A model generated the notes under the pieces. That model saw only the letters and a program-made list of their open reading frames with translations, made no database searches and was not told the DNA's origin. A stretch of DNA of 64,000 nucleotides from Euryarchaeota archaeon (lineage in GTDB: Archaea > Thermoplasmatota > SW-10-69-26 > JACQPN01). Each line of letters opens with the position of its first letter. The first letter of the stretch is position 1. Below, piece after piece: positions 12,801-21,217 of the stretch. Made by a program: the position numbers and the translations under genes. The stretch spans positions 1 through 64,000 of the forward strand of contig JACQPN010000020.1 of assembly GCA_016207515.1 (NCBI GenBank), in the 5' to 3' direction.

Positions 12801-13524
12801 CGCTTGGGCTGTACTGGAGCCTCACTTCCTGCTTGTAGGCGGGGATCTCCTCTTTGTACCGGTCGATCTCGTCCTGCGACGGGATGTAGCGGGCAAGCCC
12901 CAGGTCGCGCCGCGCCAGATCGCCAATGAGGACCGAGAGCGCCTGGGCCGTGCCTCCGGCCGAACGGATGGGGCCGGCGAAGAGTATTGAGACGTATTCG
13001 GTGCCGTCGACGTTGCGCCGGAGCTTCGTCTCCGAGATCCCGTCGAGCGGGGCGACCGTTATCCCTTCGGTGAGGATGGAGAGGCCCGTGCGGATGGCCT
13101 TGTCGACGGCCGAGCGCCGGTCGCCGGTCTTGGCGTGCCAGTCGCGTGCGACCGTCTTTGAGACGGCGAGGGCGACCTCTTCACGGTTCTTCCCCTGTTT
13201 CGTCTCGTCGCGTATGAGTTTCGCAACGCCCGGTATCTCGACTTGGGCCTCGACGCGCGCGGCAAGGTCCTCGGCCGGTGGCACCTCCACCTTCGTCTCC
13301 GGGTCGAGGCCTTGCGAGCGCGCCCGTTCGGCGATCTGGTATTCGATGCGCGTCGCCGTCTCGAGCCGTTTGAAGTATGCGGCCATCTCCGGGCTCAGGC
13401 CGTCGTTTTGCGCGATGACCACATCCGAGACGTCGCCGTCGAACGCGTCTTCCTCCGCTTCGCTGGGGTCGTCGATGTCGGCCTCGTCGGCCTCCCCGTC
13501 CTCCATCTCGAAGTAGCCTTGCAC
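9874..13524 (-). CDS. polC: DNA polymerase D large subunit DP2
   Basis: 1216-residue catalytic subunit of the archaeal replicative polymerase D. The catalytic aspartate signature NCDGDEDC lies in the C-terminal third, followed by LLDALVNFSRSYLPGSTGGLMDAPL. Two zinc-binding clusters are visible: CSGCGERTFANRCGSCGK in the middle and CTKCGTKY...C near the C-terminus. The N-terminus is very acidic before the conserved region near EMAAYFKRLE, so a later start is possible. Two low-complexity linkers (KKGKKAEPGAKTGAKPE, and GNGDEQAGGTTVSQSAGPKA onward) lengthen it. No intein. It lies downstream of polB with a 163-base gap carrying its own palindromic promoter element. Confidence 0.97.
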   Translation of the reverse strand: MQGYFEMEDGEADEADIDDPSEAEEDAFDGDVSDVVIAQNDGLSPEMAAYFKRLETATRIEYQIAERARSQGLDPETKVEVPPAEDLAARVEAQVEIPGVAKLIRDETKQGKNREEVALAVSKTVARDWHAKTGDRRSAVDKAIRTGLSILTEGITVAPLDGISETKLRRNVDGTEYVSILFAGPIRSAGGTAQALSVLIGDLARRDLGLARYIPSQDEIDRYKEEIPAYKQEVRLQYSPSDAEVELVVRNCPVSIDGEGTQDREVTGKRDLPRLDTNQLRGGMALVLAEGVCQKAAKIQKHVKTLGMDGWEFIDELMKKGKKAEPGAKTGAKPEITPNHRFMDDLIAGRPVFSHPSCAGGFRLRYGRARTAGLASTAIHPATMFLLDEFLAVGTQMKIERPGKGTVVTPCDTIEGPMVLLASGALVEVGSTAEAVELRPLVKRVVDLGEILIPFGEFAENNAVLPQSPYCVEWWEMEMRAAGNGDEQAGGTTVSQSAGPKADAGTPDSKTGPVPSPSTAEEAFALAEKSGVALHPRFNLFWHDLSARDMAALSQFVEDKGRWERGTLVLPAEAAMKELLVTLGALHDVRNGENQLGRHSYSLLRGLGLDVRGETMVRRVPLAAVGDERDPLAIASKLAGVVIKGRSPYRIGARMGRPEKAAERLMNPPVHSLFPIGIAGGAQRKVVDAAKGYVPESQKKSIARPENAGSVGRTRAADGSVASSLPRGVVEVEVGLRTCSGCGERTFANRCGSCGKHTLVSKERPTPQRVDLGELVDGVEKDLGLTKVPDGVKGVQGLISRQKTPEPLHKGVLRAIHGVYVFKDGTTRFDMTDVPLTHFRPREIHVDVKTLVDLGYKTDIDGLPLETDDQVLELFTQDLVVSKGCLEYLARTAAFMDDLLEKYYHLPRHYRLKKDQDLIGHLLVGLAPHTSGGVLGRLIGWTDAQAGFAHPFYHASKRRNCDGDEDCVMLLLDALVNFSRSYLPGSTGGLMDAPLVLATRIDPSEIDKEAHNIDVGASYPLAFYEATTTHPSPKDVSKLIDDVAKRLGKTSQYRGFRFTHDTKNIAEGPRLSAYKSLGTMMEKMEGQLELASKIRAVDAANVASRVIETHFLPDLIGNLRAFSKQSMRCTKCGTKYRRIPLAGVCIKEAGGRRCGNGLTMTVHEASVKKYLEVSKRISEKYAVDAYTRQRIELIEESMNSLFLSDKVKKSKLSDFM

Positions 13525-13565
13525 GTTCCACCACCGGCCCGCTCGTCAGGGCCTACGCTCGCCCA

Positions 13566-13585
13566 TGTACGTACTTATACATACA
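13566..13585 (-). promoter_or_regulatory. Palindromic promoter element upstream of polC
   Basis: The 20-mer TGTACGTACTTATACATACA is found here and again, identical, at 40150-40169 upstream of hel308. It is an imperfect palindrome (arms TGTAYGTA and TACRTACA around a 4-base spacer) that contains a TATA-like core on the minus strand (GTATAAG). It ends 42 bases before the polC start. It may be the TATA box, an operator overlapping it, or both. Confidence 0.6.
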
Positions 13586-13687
13586 CCCCCGAGCTTCTCC
13601 GCCGGCCGCAACCTGGCGCGGGGTACATCCTCATGTGGACGACCCACCCGCCGGACCCGGCGCTTCTACCTTAGGGCCCAATGCGTC

Positions 13688-15376
13688 CTACGACGCGACG
13701 TTCGATGAGTTGTAATTGAAATCCAGGATTGACGCCTGACCAGACGCCAAGTCTATGATCGGGACGCGTGCCGGCTCCGGCGCGAGGCCGAGCATCTTCT
13801 GGTAATCGGTCTTGTCCTGCCATGTGGAGGAATTCACGAGAGTCACCCCGCGATACGTCCCCACCCTCGCCGAATGCACGTGGCCGGTGACGAAGATGTC
13901 CGGCGCGCTCTCGATGACGAGGTGGTCCTTGTGCTCTGGCGCTATTGGTGTCCGTCCCCCGTAGACGGGGCAGAGGTGGCGCCTCTTGATCATTTCCCGC
14001 ATCGCGCCGAGGGGGTCGCTGTACGTGAGGCCTTTCACGGACGTCATGTAATCGTCGAGCCCGTGCCCATGATAGGCGAGGACGCTCACGCCCTCGATCT
14101 TGAACCTGCACGGGTTTCCCACGAACTTGACGCCGGGCCTGAAGAGCTTCTGCACTTTGAGAGGGAAAGTCGGCTGCGGTTCCGCCTGCCGGACCGCGTC
14201 ATGCTCTCCCGGGAGCATTATCACTTCGACGCCTTGCGGGAGCCGGGCGAACTGACGCGCGGCCTCGGCGTACTGGTCCATGATGCTGGTGATGGCAAGT
14301 TCGTTCCTTTGACGCGGATAGACGCCGACCCCGTCGACGACGTCACCGCTCACGACGAGGTACTTCACGTTCCTTGCCTTCGCACGCTCCCGCTCGTCGC
14401 CGTGACGGCCGTTCATCCATTCGATGAAGCGATCCCATTCACGCGAGAGGAATGTCTTCGACCCGAAGTGGATGTCGCTGATGAACGCGGCGGACACGTT
14501 CCTCGTCGAACGGGCCGAGACCCGTTGGAGCGGGATATCCGGCCGGATGATGTCGTTTGGCTCGTTGAGGATGACCAATCCTTTGTCGCGAGGATCCTTC
14601 TTGAAGATCTTCCCGATGACACCTATCACCTCGTCCTGGACGATGGACTCGGCCGCCTTGATGCAATCCGGGTTCTTCTGCGACGCGAGCACCGACGCGG
14701 AACCCGTCTCGTCGTCCAGATCGATGAGGAGATGGCCGTTCTTCGTCTTCCGCACCGAGCTCACCATGCCGACGACCTTCACTTCGCCCGTGCCCTGCCA
14801 GATGCGGTCGATCGTGGTGAAGCCTTGGAGCTCCGGGCGGCTTCGCAGCATCGCCTTGATGGACCTGTACCGGTCCTGGAAATGTCTCTTGAAGTCCGCG
14901 AGTTCCCCGACGCATGAAGACTGGCCAGTGATGTCCCTCACGACCTCCACCATGGGACTATCCGAGGAGACGCCCGGCGGCAACTCGGAGGCGAACACGG
15001 GCGTGAAGGGTGCCACGGGAAGGGTGGGTGAAGAAACGCCGCGCGACGTGTCGCGAGCGCGATCCAACTCTGACATCTCGGCGACGAACCCCGCATAGGG
15101 CGTTAACCGGGGGGCGCCGGGATATCCACCGCCGGCAGCCGACGGCGCTTGGAACAGGGACGGGAAGGAGAGATCGCCCATCGACCCTGAAGCGTCCGCC
15201 GGCGGCGCGTGAAGCCGTTGAAGGTCGGAGAGGGCGATGACGAGCGGCGCGTCCTTCATCCCGGACATCGATTCCCGGAGGAATTCGAGCGGCCGCTCCT
15301 GTGTTTCGAGGAAGGCCGCCGCCATTGGGTCGAGAAGGACCCCACGGCTCTCAAGGAAATCGAAAACGTCTTTCAC
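13688..15376 (-). CDS. polB: DNA polymerase D small subunit DP1 (exonuclease subunit)
   Basis: 562-residue DP1, the Mre11-like phosphoesterase subunit that proofreads for polymerase D. The metallophosphatase motifs are all visible: SDIHFGS, VSGDVVDG, LPGEHDAV, YHGHGLDD and VTGHVHSA. An OB-fold (about residues 190-290, GEVKVVGMVSS..LLIDLDDETG) precedes them, and a variable N-terminal region with a low-complexity linker comes first. The start is GTG at 15376. Gene order polB-polC places both subunits in one orientation. Confidence 0.96.
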   Translation of the reverse strand: MKDVFDFLESRGVLLDPMAAAFLETQERPLEFLRESMSGMKDAPLVIALSDLQRLHAPPADASGSMGDLSFPSLFQAPSAAGGGYPGAPRLTPYAGFVAEMSELDRARDTSRGVSSPTLPVAPFTPVFASELPPGVSSDSPMVEVVRDITGQSSCVGELADFKRHFQDRYRSIKAMLRSRPELQGFTTIDRIWQGTGEVKVVGMVSSVRKTKNGHLLIDLDDETGSASVLASQKNPDCIKAAESIVQDEVIGVIGKIFKKDPRDKGLVILNEPNDIIRPDIPLQRVSARSTRNVSAAFISDIHFGSKTFLSREWDRFIEWMNGRHGDERERAKARNVKYLVVSGDVVDGVGVYPRQRNELAITSIMDQYAEAARQFARLPQGVEVIMLPGEHDAVRQAEPQPTFPLKVQKLFRPGVKFVGNPCRFKIEGVSVLAYHGHGLDDYMTSVKGLTYSDPLGAMREMIKRRHLCPVYGGRTPIAPEHKDHLVIESAPDIFVTGHVHSARVGTYRGVTLVNSSTWQDKTDYQKMLGLAPEPARVPIIDLASGQASILDFNYNSSNVAS

Positions 15377-15419
15377 TCTTGGCCCATCCCATCGGCCTAA
15401 GCGTATGCAGCGTCCCCTC

Positions 15420-16217
15420 TTTCAAAGTTTCCGATATGCGTCTCGAAAGCGAACTTCGAAGTCACACGCCGTGCCGCGCCCTTTCAAAGAAGGACGCACG
15501 CCGCGCCCTTACTCCCGACCCTCGTCGCGCGAGTCGTGACATGAGAGAAGACGCTGCGCCCGGGCGCCGTTGGGGATCGCGCCATCCGCCAACACGTTGC
15601 GACGTGGAAGTCCGGTTTCTTTCGCTTCCCCAGCGAACGTTGGACGCGGATGGGCCGCGACCGCCGGTTCCAATCGAAGAACAGGAACTACGCGTCGGAA
15701 CCGAAACCAAGTGTCGAACACCACGCCTTGATTCTCCATGCGAAGAGAGGGGGTGTCTTGCCAGGATCTATCTATTCCATTTTATCAAAAAACGCAAGCG
15801 AAACACTTATCTTGCGAACTGCGGTAGTCCGCTTCTCCTGGTTCAACTGCACCCTTGATGCGGGATGGGCAAGCCCAGTTTCGCCCGACCCGCGTCTTGC
15901 CGAGTACGCTATCGTCATCCTGACGGTCGTCCGGCAGGTTGCGGCGGACCTGAGTCCGATGGAACAGCGTATGCTCTATCGCGTGTGAGACCGCGGTCAG
16001 GCGGTCTTCCCGGGGCGGCACACCCCGGCGGCGACTTGCGCGCCCGCGAAAGCGCCTGCGGCTGCATCAGCAGTGAGGACCCCAGGAAAGCGGTACAGGA
16101 GGGACATCGAGTGAAACGCGGGCCGGCACCGCGCGCCATCGAAATGCGGGCGCGAGGCTGGGCCCACCGTGGAGCCTGATGCGAAGCCCGGAGGCCGCAG
16201 GAAGGAGGGGCGGGCAC
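15420..16217. other. Large intergenic region between polB and cdc6, candidate replication origin
   Basis: Nearly 800 bases separate the divergent polB and cdc6 genes with no convincing coding potential. An A+T-rich tract (about 15768-15815) is flanked by two short sequences in inverted orientation pointing at it: CCATGCGAAG followed by AGAGGGGGT (from 15736, plus strand) and CCAGGAGAAG (15832-15841, minus strand). These loosely resemble euryarchaeal origin recognition boxes. An inverted repeat TTCGCT/AGCGAA lies near 15621-15637. The stretch just before cdc6 is very G+C-rich with several short hairpins; I could not match it to RNase P or SRP RNA. Confidence 0.35.
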
Positions 16218-17477
16218 ATGATGGCACGAAGCAGACTATTCGACAGCTTGTTGCAAAGAGAACCGATCTTCAGGAACAAGGAGGTCCTCCAAGCGCGCTA
16301 TACGCCAGAGGAACTCCCGCACAGGCAATCCCAGGTGGCGCAGCTTGCGTCCATACTCGTCCCGGCGTTACGCGGCGAGACGCCTTCGAACGTTTTCATC
16401 TACGGGAAGACAGGCACAGGGAAGACCGCCGTCGCGAAATACGTGGGAAACGAGATCGAGCGGACGGGCCGCGAACTCAACAAGTCCGTGAACTACATCT
16501 ACGTGAACTGCGAGGAGGTCGACACCCAGTACCGTGTCCTCACCAACATCGCGAACCACTTGAGCAAAAGCGGCGGCGGACGCGTCCCGTTCACGGGGTG
16601 GCCCACAGACGAAGTGATGTCTCGGCTCAAGGAGCGTATCGACGCTCGCGACGGGGCCACCATCATAATCCTCGACGAAGTGGACAAACTGGTGAAGAAC
16701 GCCGGCGGAGACGTGCTCTACAACCTCACAAGGCTCAATGCGAGCCTCCATAATGCGCGCGTCTCGATGATCGGCATATCGAACGACCTCAACTTCACCG
16801 ACCACCTTGACAGCCGCGTGAAATCGAGCCTTGCGCAGGAAGAGATGGTCTTCCACCCGTACAACTCCGGGCAACTCGAGGACATCCTCCGCCAACGCGC
16901 GAAGGTCGCTTTCAAGGACGGCATCCTCGACGACGGCGTCATACAGCTCTGCGCGGCTCTCGCGGCGCACGAGCATGGGGACGCGCGACGCGCATTGGAC
17001 CTCCTTCGCGTGTCGGCGGAGGTCGCCGAGCGCGACAACGCGAAACGCGTGAACGAGGGGAACGTGAGACTCGCCCAGAAGAAGATCGAGATAGACCGCG
17101 TCTCGGAGGTGGTAAAGACGCTTCCCACACAGAGCAAACTCGTGCTCCTTGCTTCTTTGCGGATGGCGCAAGGGCAGAACCTGGGATTTAGCGTTACGAA
17201 CCTCCTCACGACGGGCGAGGTCTACAACGCGTATTCGTCCCTTTGCAGGCAGGTCACGATGGAGACGTTGACGCAAAGACGCGTCACAGACCTCATATCG
17301 GAGCTCGACAGCCTCGGCATCCTGAACGCGAAGGTCATCAGCAAGGGCCGATACGGGCGCACCAAACAGATCCAGGTATCCGTCCCCATCGAAGAGACGC
17401 TGGCGGTCCTTTACGAGGACGAGACCATCGCGGCCACTGCCGGCACGGCGCTCGTGAAGCAGGTACCGCTCGCCTGA
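16218..17477 (+). CDS. cdc6: Orc1/Cdc6 replication initiator
   Basis: 419-residue initiator ATPase that binds origins and loads MCM. Walker A GKTGTGKT (residues 63-70), Walker B IIILDEVDKL and sensor-1 region SMIGISNDLNF are followed by the lid and a C-terminal winged helix (residues about 310-400). The chosen ATG at 16218 has a purine-rich GGAGGGG just upstream and begins MMARSRLFDSLL; the frame is open to 16179. Adjacent to a long intergenic region, as is common for archaeal origins. Confidence 0.96.
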   Translation: MMARSRLFDSLLQREPIFRNKEVLQARYTPEELPHRQSQVAQLASILVPALRGETPSNVFIYGKTGTGKTAVAKYVGNEIERTGRELNKSVNYIYVNCEEVDTQYRVLTNIANHLSKSGGGRVPFTGWPTDEVMSRLKERIDARDGATIIILDEVDKLVKNAGGDVLYNLTRLNASLHNARVSMIGISNDLNFTDHLDSRVKSSLAQEEMVFHPYNSGQLEDILRQRAKVAFKDGILDDGVIQLCAALAAHEHGDARRALDLLRVSAEVAERDNAKRVNEGNVRLAQKKIEIDRVSEVVKTLPTQSKLVLLASLRMAQGQNLGFSVTNLLTTGEVYNAYSSLCRQVTMETLTQRRVTDLISELDSLGILNAKVISKGRYGRTKQIQVSVPIEETLAVLYEDETIAATAGTALVKQVPLA

Positions 17478-17546
17478 GGCGGACAAGGCCCCCAGGCGGA
17501 GGAGGACCTTTACGCCAGGGGGCCCACGCCCCGCGGGAAGGCACGC

Positions 17547-18095
17547 TCAGCGCGCCTTCTTCCACATACGGTGGGCGACGACGATGAACGGAAGACCGAA
17601 GAGGATCACCACCAAGGCCCCTGCCTGGTCCCCTAATGTCGCCGCGTCTTTGGAGGCGTAGAGGCCCGTCGCCACCACTAGACCCAAGGCGACGTTTCCG
17701 AGTCCGAAAAGGAATACCAGGATCGGGACGATCCGCGAACTTTCCAACGCATCGGTTTCGTGCCTTAGCGCGGAAGTCTTGGCCCGCTCATCGGCGATTT
17801 CGCTTTCTACCTTCACCGCCGACTCGGCGGCAAAGGCCGCTTGCGCGGCGTCACGTTCCTCGCGGGGAGGACCTCTTTTCTCGCTTCGGAAAGCAAGGTA
17901 ATCCTCCTCGCTGTCGAACTCCAGCATCATCCCCTGGAAGGCGCATTCGTCGCAGACGAGTTTCTGGAGTTCGCCGCCGCCCGGCCAGATCCCGTCGGCG
18001 ATCGTGGGCCCGCGCACTTGCTTCGAGGCACAACGCGGGCACGAGCGGACGAGCATCGACTTGAAAGACGCGGTCGGACTTTTCTTTGTTTCCAC
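17547..18095 (-). CDS. Zinc-ribbon membrane protein, function unknown
   Basis: 182 residues. The N-terminus has a ribbon-like CPRC...CDEC pair (residues about 19-52), a charged and probably helical middle (EERDAAQAAFAAESAVKVE), then two hydrophobic segments (about 122-143 and 154-172) ending in a basic tail MWKKAR. This fits a cytosolic zinc ribbon on a two-helix membrane hairpin. It is convergent with cdc6 and downstream of the signal peptidase gene. No family recognised. Confidence 0.65.
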   Translation of the reverse strand: METKKSPTASFKSMLVRSCPRCASKQVRGPTIADGIWPGGGELQKLVCDECAFQGMMLEFDSEEDYLAFRSEKRGPPREERDAAQAAFAAESAVKVESEIADERAKTSALRHETDALESSRIVPILVFLFGLGNVALGLVVATGLYASKDAATLGDQAGALVVILFGLPFIVVAHRMWKKAR

Positions 18096-18225
18096 GGCGG
18101 CGCGAGAAGTCTCCTCGATGGCGACGGCCCTTCGCAGCGCCGTCCGCCAGCCATGAATGGCGATGGGACGCTTCGCGCACGGAAGGCCATAGTCTGTGAA
18201 AAGACAAGGGGGCGGGCCTCGTCCC

Positions 18226-19170
18226 CTATTGGGGCTTCTTGAGGAGCGCTCTCAAAGCGCCCTTCGCTCCACGGTCCTCGGGCGCAAGCCGCCCCTCCTT
18301 CTTCATCTTGTTCCAATGCGAGATCCGCTCGTAACTTGCCGGCGCCACCGCGAGGACCGCGGCGGAACCTGCGAGCGAATACCAGAGATCACAAGGCGCC
18401 CACGCGTTCGTGAACGGCGGGTGGCACCAGTCGTTACGGACCTGGTTCGGGTCCGCTCCAAGGGCCAACTTGATGAGCCCGAACCACGGGATCTCACCGC
18501 GGGCCTTCCCCTCTATCCATTCGACCTTCACGGGCTCGCGTGAAATCCCTCCCACTTGGTCTGGCGACGGGTTGTTGTCGCCCCACGTGATGAAACCGCT
18601 GAATGTCGGCTTGTAGCCGCTTTGGCGCGACAAGTGGCTTTGCGACCCGGTCTCGTCCATCTTCAGTTCCGGGATGTAGATCCCTTCCGGCCCGAACGTG
18701 CAAGCGTTGTCGGAGCGCTGGCGAGGCGGACACGACTTGAAAGTCCCTTCGACGCGGTACGCCGTCGTCCCGTTGGCGATCGTGACGTCGACCCACGTGT
18801 AGGCCCTGTGGATGATCGGCGTCTGCGGGCCCTCCGGCGTGACCTTGGCGCCGTTGCGGTAATAGACGACGACGTCGCCGTTTGCGCTGTATGTCGGATC
18901 CTTCGCCTGGGCGAACGTCACGATGTCGGAACGTTTGGTCACCTTCTGGACGAACACCATGTCCCCAGGATCGATCGTTCCGACCTTGCCAAATCCAGGG
19001 ACGGGAACGGTCGTGTCGTGGAATATCAATGTGCGCTCGTGCATCATGCTTCCCGACTCCACCACGACCATCGGCGGCCACACGCCCGTATAGATGTACA
19101 AGGCGCCGAGTATCCCGCCGACGATGGCCAAGGCTATCGCGATGTCCTTGACCGCGGAATCCCGGGCCAT
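18226..19170 (-). CDS. Signal peptidase I, archaeal/ER type
   Basis: 314 residues. An N-terminal membrane helix (about 7-30) leads to the catalytic serine motif VVESGSMMHE (Ser41). The second catalytic residue is the His in TPIIHRAY, replacing the bacterial Lys as in Sec11-type enzymes; GDNNPSPDQ supplies the conserved acidic region. A further hydrophobic stretch lies near the C-terminus. The ATG at 19170 is favoured over the longer frame because a TATA-like box sits about 26 bases upstream. It would process the many exported proteins in this window. Confidence 0.9.
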   Translation of the reverse strand: MARDSAVKDIAIALAIVGGILGALYIYTGVWPPMVVVESGSMMHERTLIFHDTTVPVPGFGKVGTIDPGDMVFVQKVTKRSDIVTFAQAKDPTYSANGDVVVYYRNGAKVTPEGPQTPIIHRAYTWVDVTIANGTTAYRVEGTFKSCPPRQRSDNACTFGPEGIYIPELKMDETGSQSHLSRQSGYKPTFSGFITWGDNNPSPDQVGGISREPVKVEWIEGKARGEIPWFGLIKLALGADPNQVRNDWCHPPFTNAWAPCDLWYSLAGSAAVLAVAPASYERISHWNKMKKEGRLAPEDRGAKGALRALLKKPQ

Positions 19171-19190
19171 CGGCCGAGTTACGAAGAGGT

Positions 19191-19202
19191 CTGATAAAAA
19201 GG
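19191..19202 (-). promoter_or_regulatory. TATA-like promoter box of the signal peptidase gene
   Basis: CCTTTTTATCAG on the minus strand is centred about 26 bases before the ATG at 19170, the spacing expected for a leaderless archaeal transcript. It supports the short start. Confidence 0.5.
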
Positions 19203-19447
19203 TTCTCTCCCCGGAACAACGCGGTACGCCACGCACAAGCCAGACGGGGAAACTCTGATCACTTTCGAGGCCGACCGCGATCGACGACGCGTTTCCATGG
19301 GTCCTGATTAGACAAGTCCTTACCGTGCCTCCTTGGCAACGCGTCCTTGGCAATGCAACGTCGACGGCCGACCCTCGACGGTGCATCCTTGGTGGCCCGC
19401 CCCTTGGGTGATACGTTCTTCTACACCGTCACCCGTAGCGGCGTCTG

Positions 19448-20959
19448 TTGAAACGCGACGTCATACTCATGTCACCTGGCGGGGACGAGACGGAGATGCG
19501 GGACCTCCTCGCTTCCCTAAGATGGACGGTCCTTGCGAGTGTGCGCCAGCGTAACCGCCGGCCTGATCCGAGCCGGTTCTTCGGAAAAGGCAAACTCGAC
19601 GAGGCGCGCGAAGTCCTCGCCGATTGGACGAAACGGCTGATCGACGAGCGGGCGGCGGGGCTTTCGGGCGAGGACGCGGGACTACCGGCCGACGCGAGCG
19701 ACGCGATCGTGGATGCAGTGTTCGATGCGGATGAACGGGCCCGCACGGGCAAGAGTAGGGGCCAAGCGAGGGGCCGTAAGGATGCCGTTTCGAAGAGGCA
19801 ATGGGGAACAAGAAAACGCTCGAAGAAGCCGAGTCGAAGGCAACGCGCACTGGTGGTGCGACCGACCGTCGTGGTCGACGCGGAACTGAAGGCTTCACAA
19901 CTTGCGGGGATAGAGAACGCCTTGGGCGGGGCGGAGGTCTTCGACCGTACGCGTGTCATCCTCGAGATATTCCAGGAGCGCGCCCAGAACGAAGAGGCGC
20001 GTCTCCAAGTGGAGGCGGCGCGCCTACGTTACGAGATGCCGCTTGTGCGCGAGTACATCCGGTTGGCAAAGCTGGGCGAGCATCCGGGTTTCATGGCGGG
20101 GGGCGAGTACGGCGTCAACCAGTACTTCGACACCATCCAAAAGCGAGCGACGAAAGTGAACCGCGAGCTCGAACACATCGGAAGCGAGCGGGCGGCAAGA
20201 CGGAAACACCGGCGACGCGGCGGGTTCCTTCTCGTGAGTCTCGCGGGCTACACGAATGCAGGAAAGAGCAGTCTCATGAGACGTCTATCCGGCGAGAACG
20301 TGCTCGTGGAGAACCGGATGTTCTCCACCCTCGACACCAAGACGGCCAGGTTGACGTTCCGAAGCGCATCGGAGGAGGAGCCGGCAGGGGCGAGGCCGGC
20401 GTCGGATGTGAATGGCAAGGCGTCCGAGACCGGTGCGCATCAAGATGATAGTTCGAGGCGGATGTCGCGCGATGACGTCGCAAAAACGGATGAGGCGCAA
20501 GATCTTAGAGAAGGGCAGCCGCCTGTGGGTGAAGACCGTGGTCAAGGACAGCGGCCTGTACTCGTCACCGACACCGTTGGTTTCATCCGGGATCTGCCGC
20601 CGTGGCTCATCAAAGCGTTCAGGTCGACGCTCGAGGAGATCGCCTTGTCCGACGTCATCATACTGGTGGTAGACGCTTCGGACGCGCCCGAAGAGATAGC
20701 CGACCGGTTCCAGGCGAGTTATCAAGTGCTTCTCGGGTTCGAGCGGATCCCGACGCTCGTCGTCGCTTTGAACAAGAGCGACCTTCTCCCTTCCGACGAA
20801 GAGCGCGATGAAGCGCGTCGCGTCGTGATCGATCCGGGGCTTGTTCCCGATGATCGCGTCGTTTTCACTTCCACGAAGACGGGTGAAGGGTTGGACCGCT
20901 TGGTGGATGTGGCTACGCGACTGCTTGCCGACGGGTCGCCCGAGGATCCGTCTTGGTAG
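19448..20959 (+). CDS. hflX: HflX-type ribosome-associated GTPase with an unusual G-domain insertion
   Basis: 503 residues. The N-terminal HflX domain includes the GKGKLDE nucleotide-binding motif and the conserved RTRVILEIFQERA region, followed by a helical linker and the GTPase domain. G1 is GYTNAGKSS, the switch region is STLDTKTARL (family norm TLDPTTR), G3 is DTVGF and G4 is NKSD. About 60 hydrophilic residues (roughly 307-370, rich in Glu, Asp, Arg, Gly and Gln) are inserted between G2 and G3, where normal HflX has about a dozen. Start TTG 19448; ATG 19469 possible. Confidence 0.92.
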   Translation: MKRDVILMSPGGDETEMRDLLASLRWTVLASVRQRNRRPDPSRFFGKGKLDEAREVLADWTKRLIDERAAGLSGEDAGLPADASDAIVDAVFDADERARTGKSRGQARGRKDAVSKRQWGTRKRSKKPSRRQRALVVRPTVVVDAELKASQLAGIENALGGAEVFDRTRVILEIFQERAQNEEARLQVEAARLRYEMPLVREYIRLAKLGEHPGFMAGGEYGVNQYFDTIQKRATKVNRELEHIGSERAARRKHRRRGGFLLVSLAGYTNAGKSSLMRRLSGENVLVENRMFSTLDTKTARLTFRSASEEEPAGARPASDVNGKASETGAHQDDSSRRMSRDDVAKTDEAQDLREGQPPVGEDRGQGQRPVLVTDTVGFIRDLPPWLIKAFRSTLEEIALSDVIILVVDASDAPEEIADRFQASYQVLLGFERIPTLVVALNKSDLLPSDEERDEARRVVIDPGLVPDDRVVFTSTKTGEGLDRLVDVATRLLADGSPEDPSW

Positions 20960-21217
20960 GGGGACCCCGTACCTTCGATTGGAGTCCAATGGAACTGATC
21001 GTGGGCTATGGGTCCGAGCTCGAAAATGAAAAGCCCCTTCGTTCAATTTATTTCGATGAATTCTTATAGTATGAAGATTATAGCTATCTGGTACTTTTTC
21101 TTTCAAGTATTCTAATAGATGTATTTTCAAAAACATCTCCAATAGAAGCAAGGGGGTCTCCCCCTCTGACGATTGCCATGCCGGGGCCTTTATCATGGTT
21201 TTTGACCTTGGCTTCTT
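20960..21217. other. Intergenic region with A+T-rich island
   Basis: About 21030-21140 is strikingly A+T-rich for this chromosome. It contains an imperfect hairpin (GATGTATTT/AAAACATC, 21118-21137) and is followed by AGGGGG-TCT-CCCCCT. No gene was found. The downstream gene appears to have its own TATA-like TTTATCATGG at 21189-21198, so the island is not needed as its promoter. Confidence 0.4.

Noticed and set aside
9874-13524. Intein in polC
   Set aside because: Catalytic and flanking motifs are contiguous and the length is normal for DP2. The same holds for nrdJ and cdc48.
15960-16210. RNase P or SRP RNA upstream of cdc6
   Set aside because: The sequence is G+C-rich and forms hairpins, but the conserved cores of these RNAs (for example GAGGAAAGTCC) were not found.
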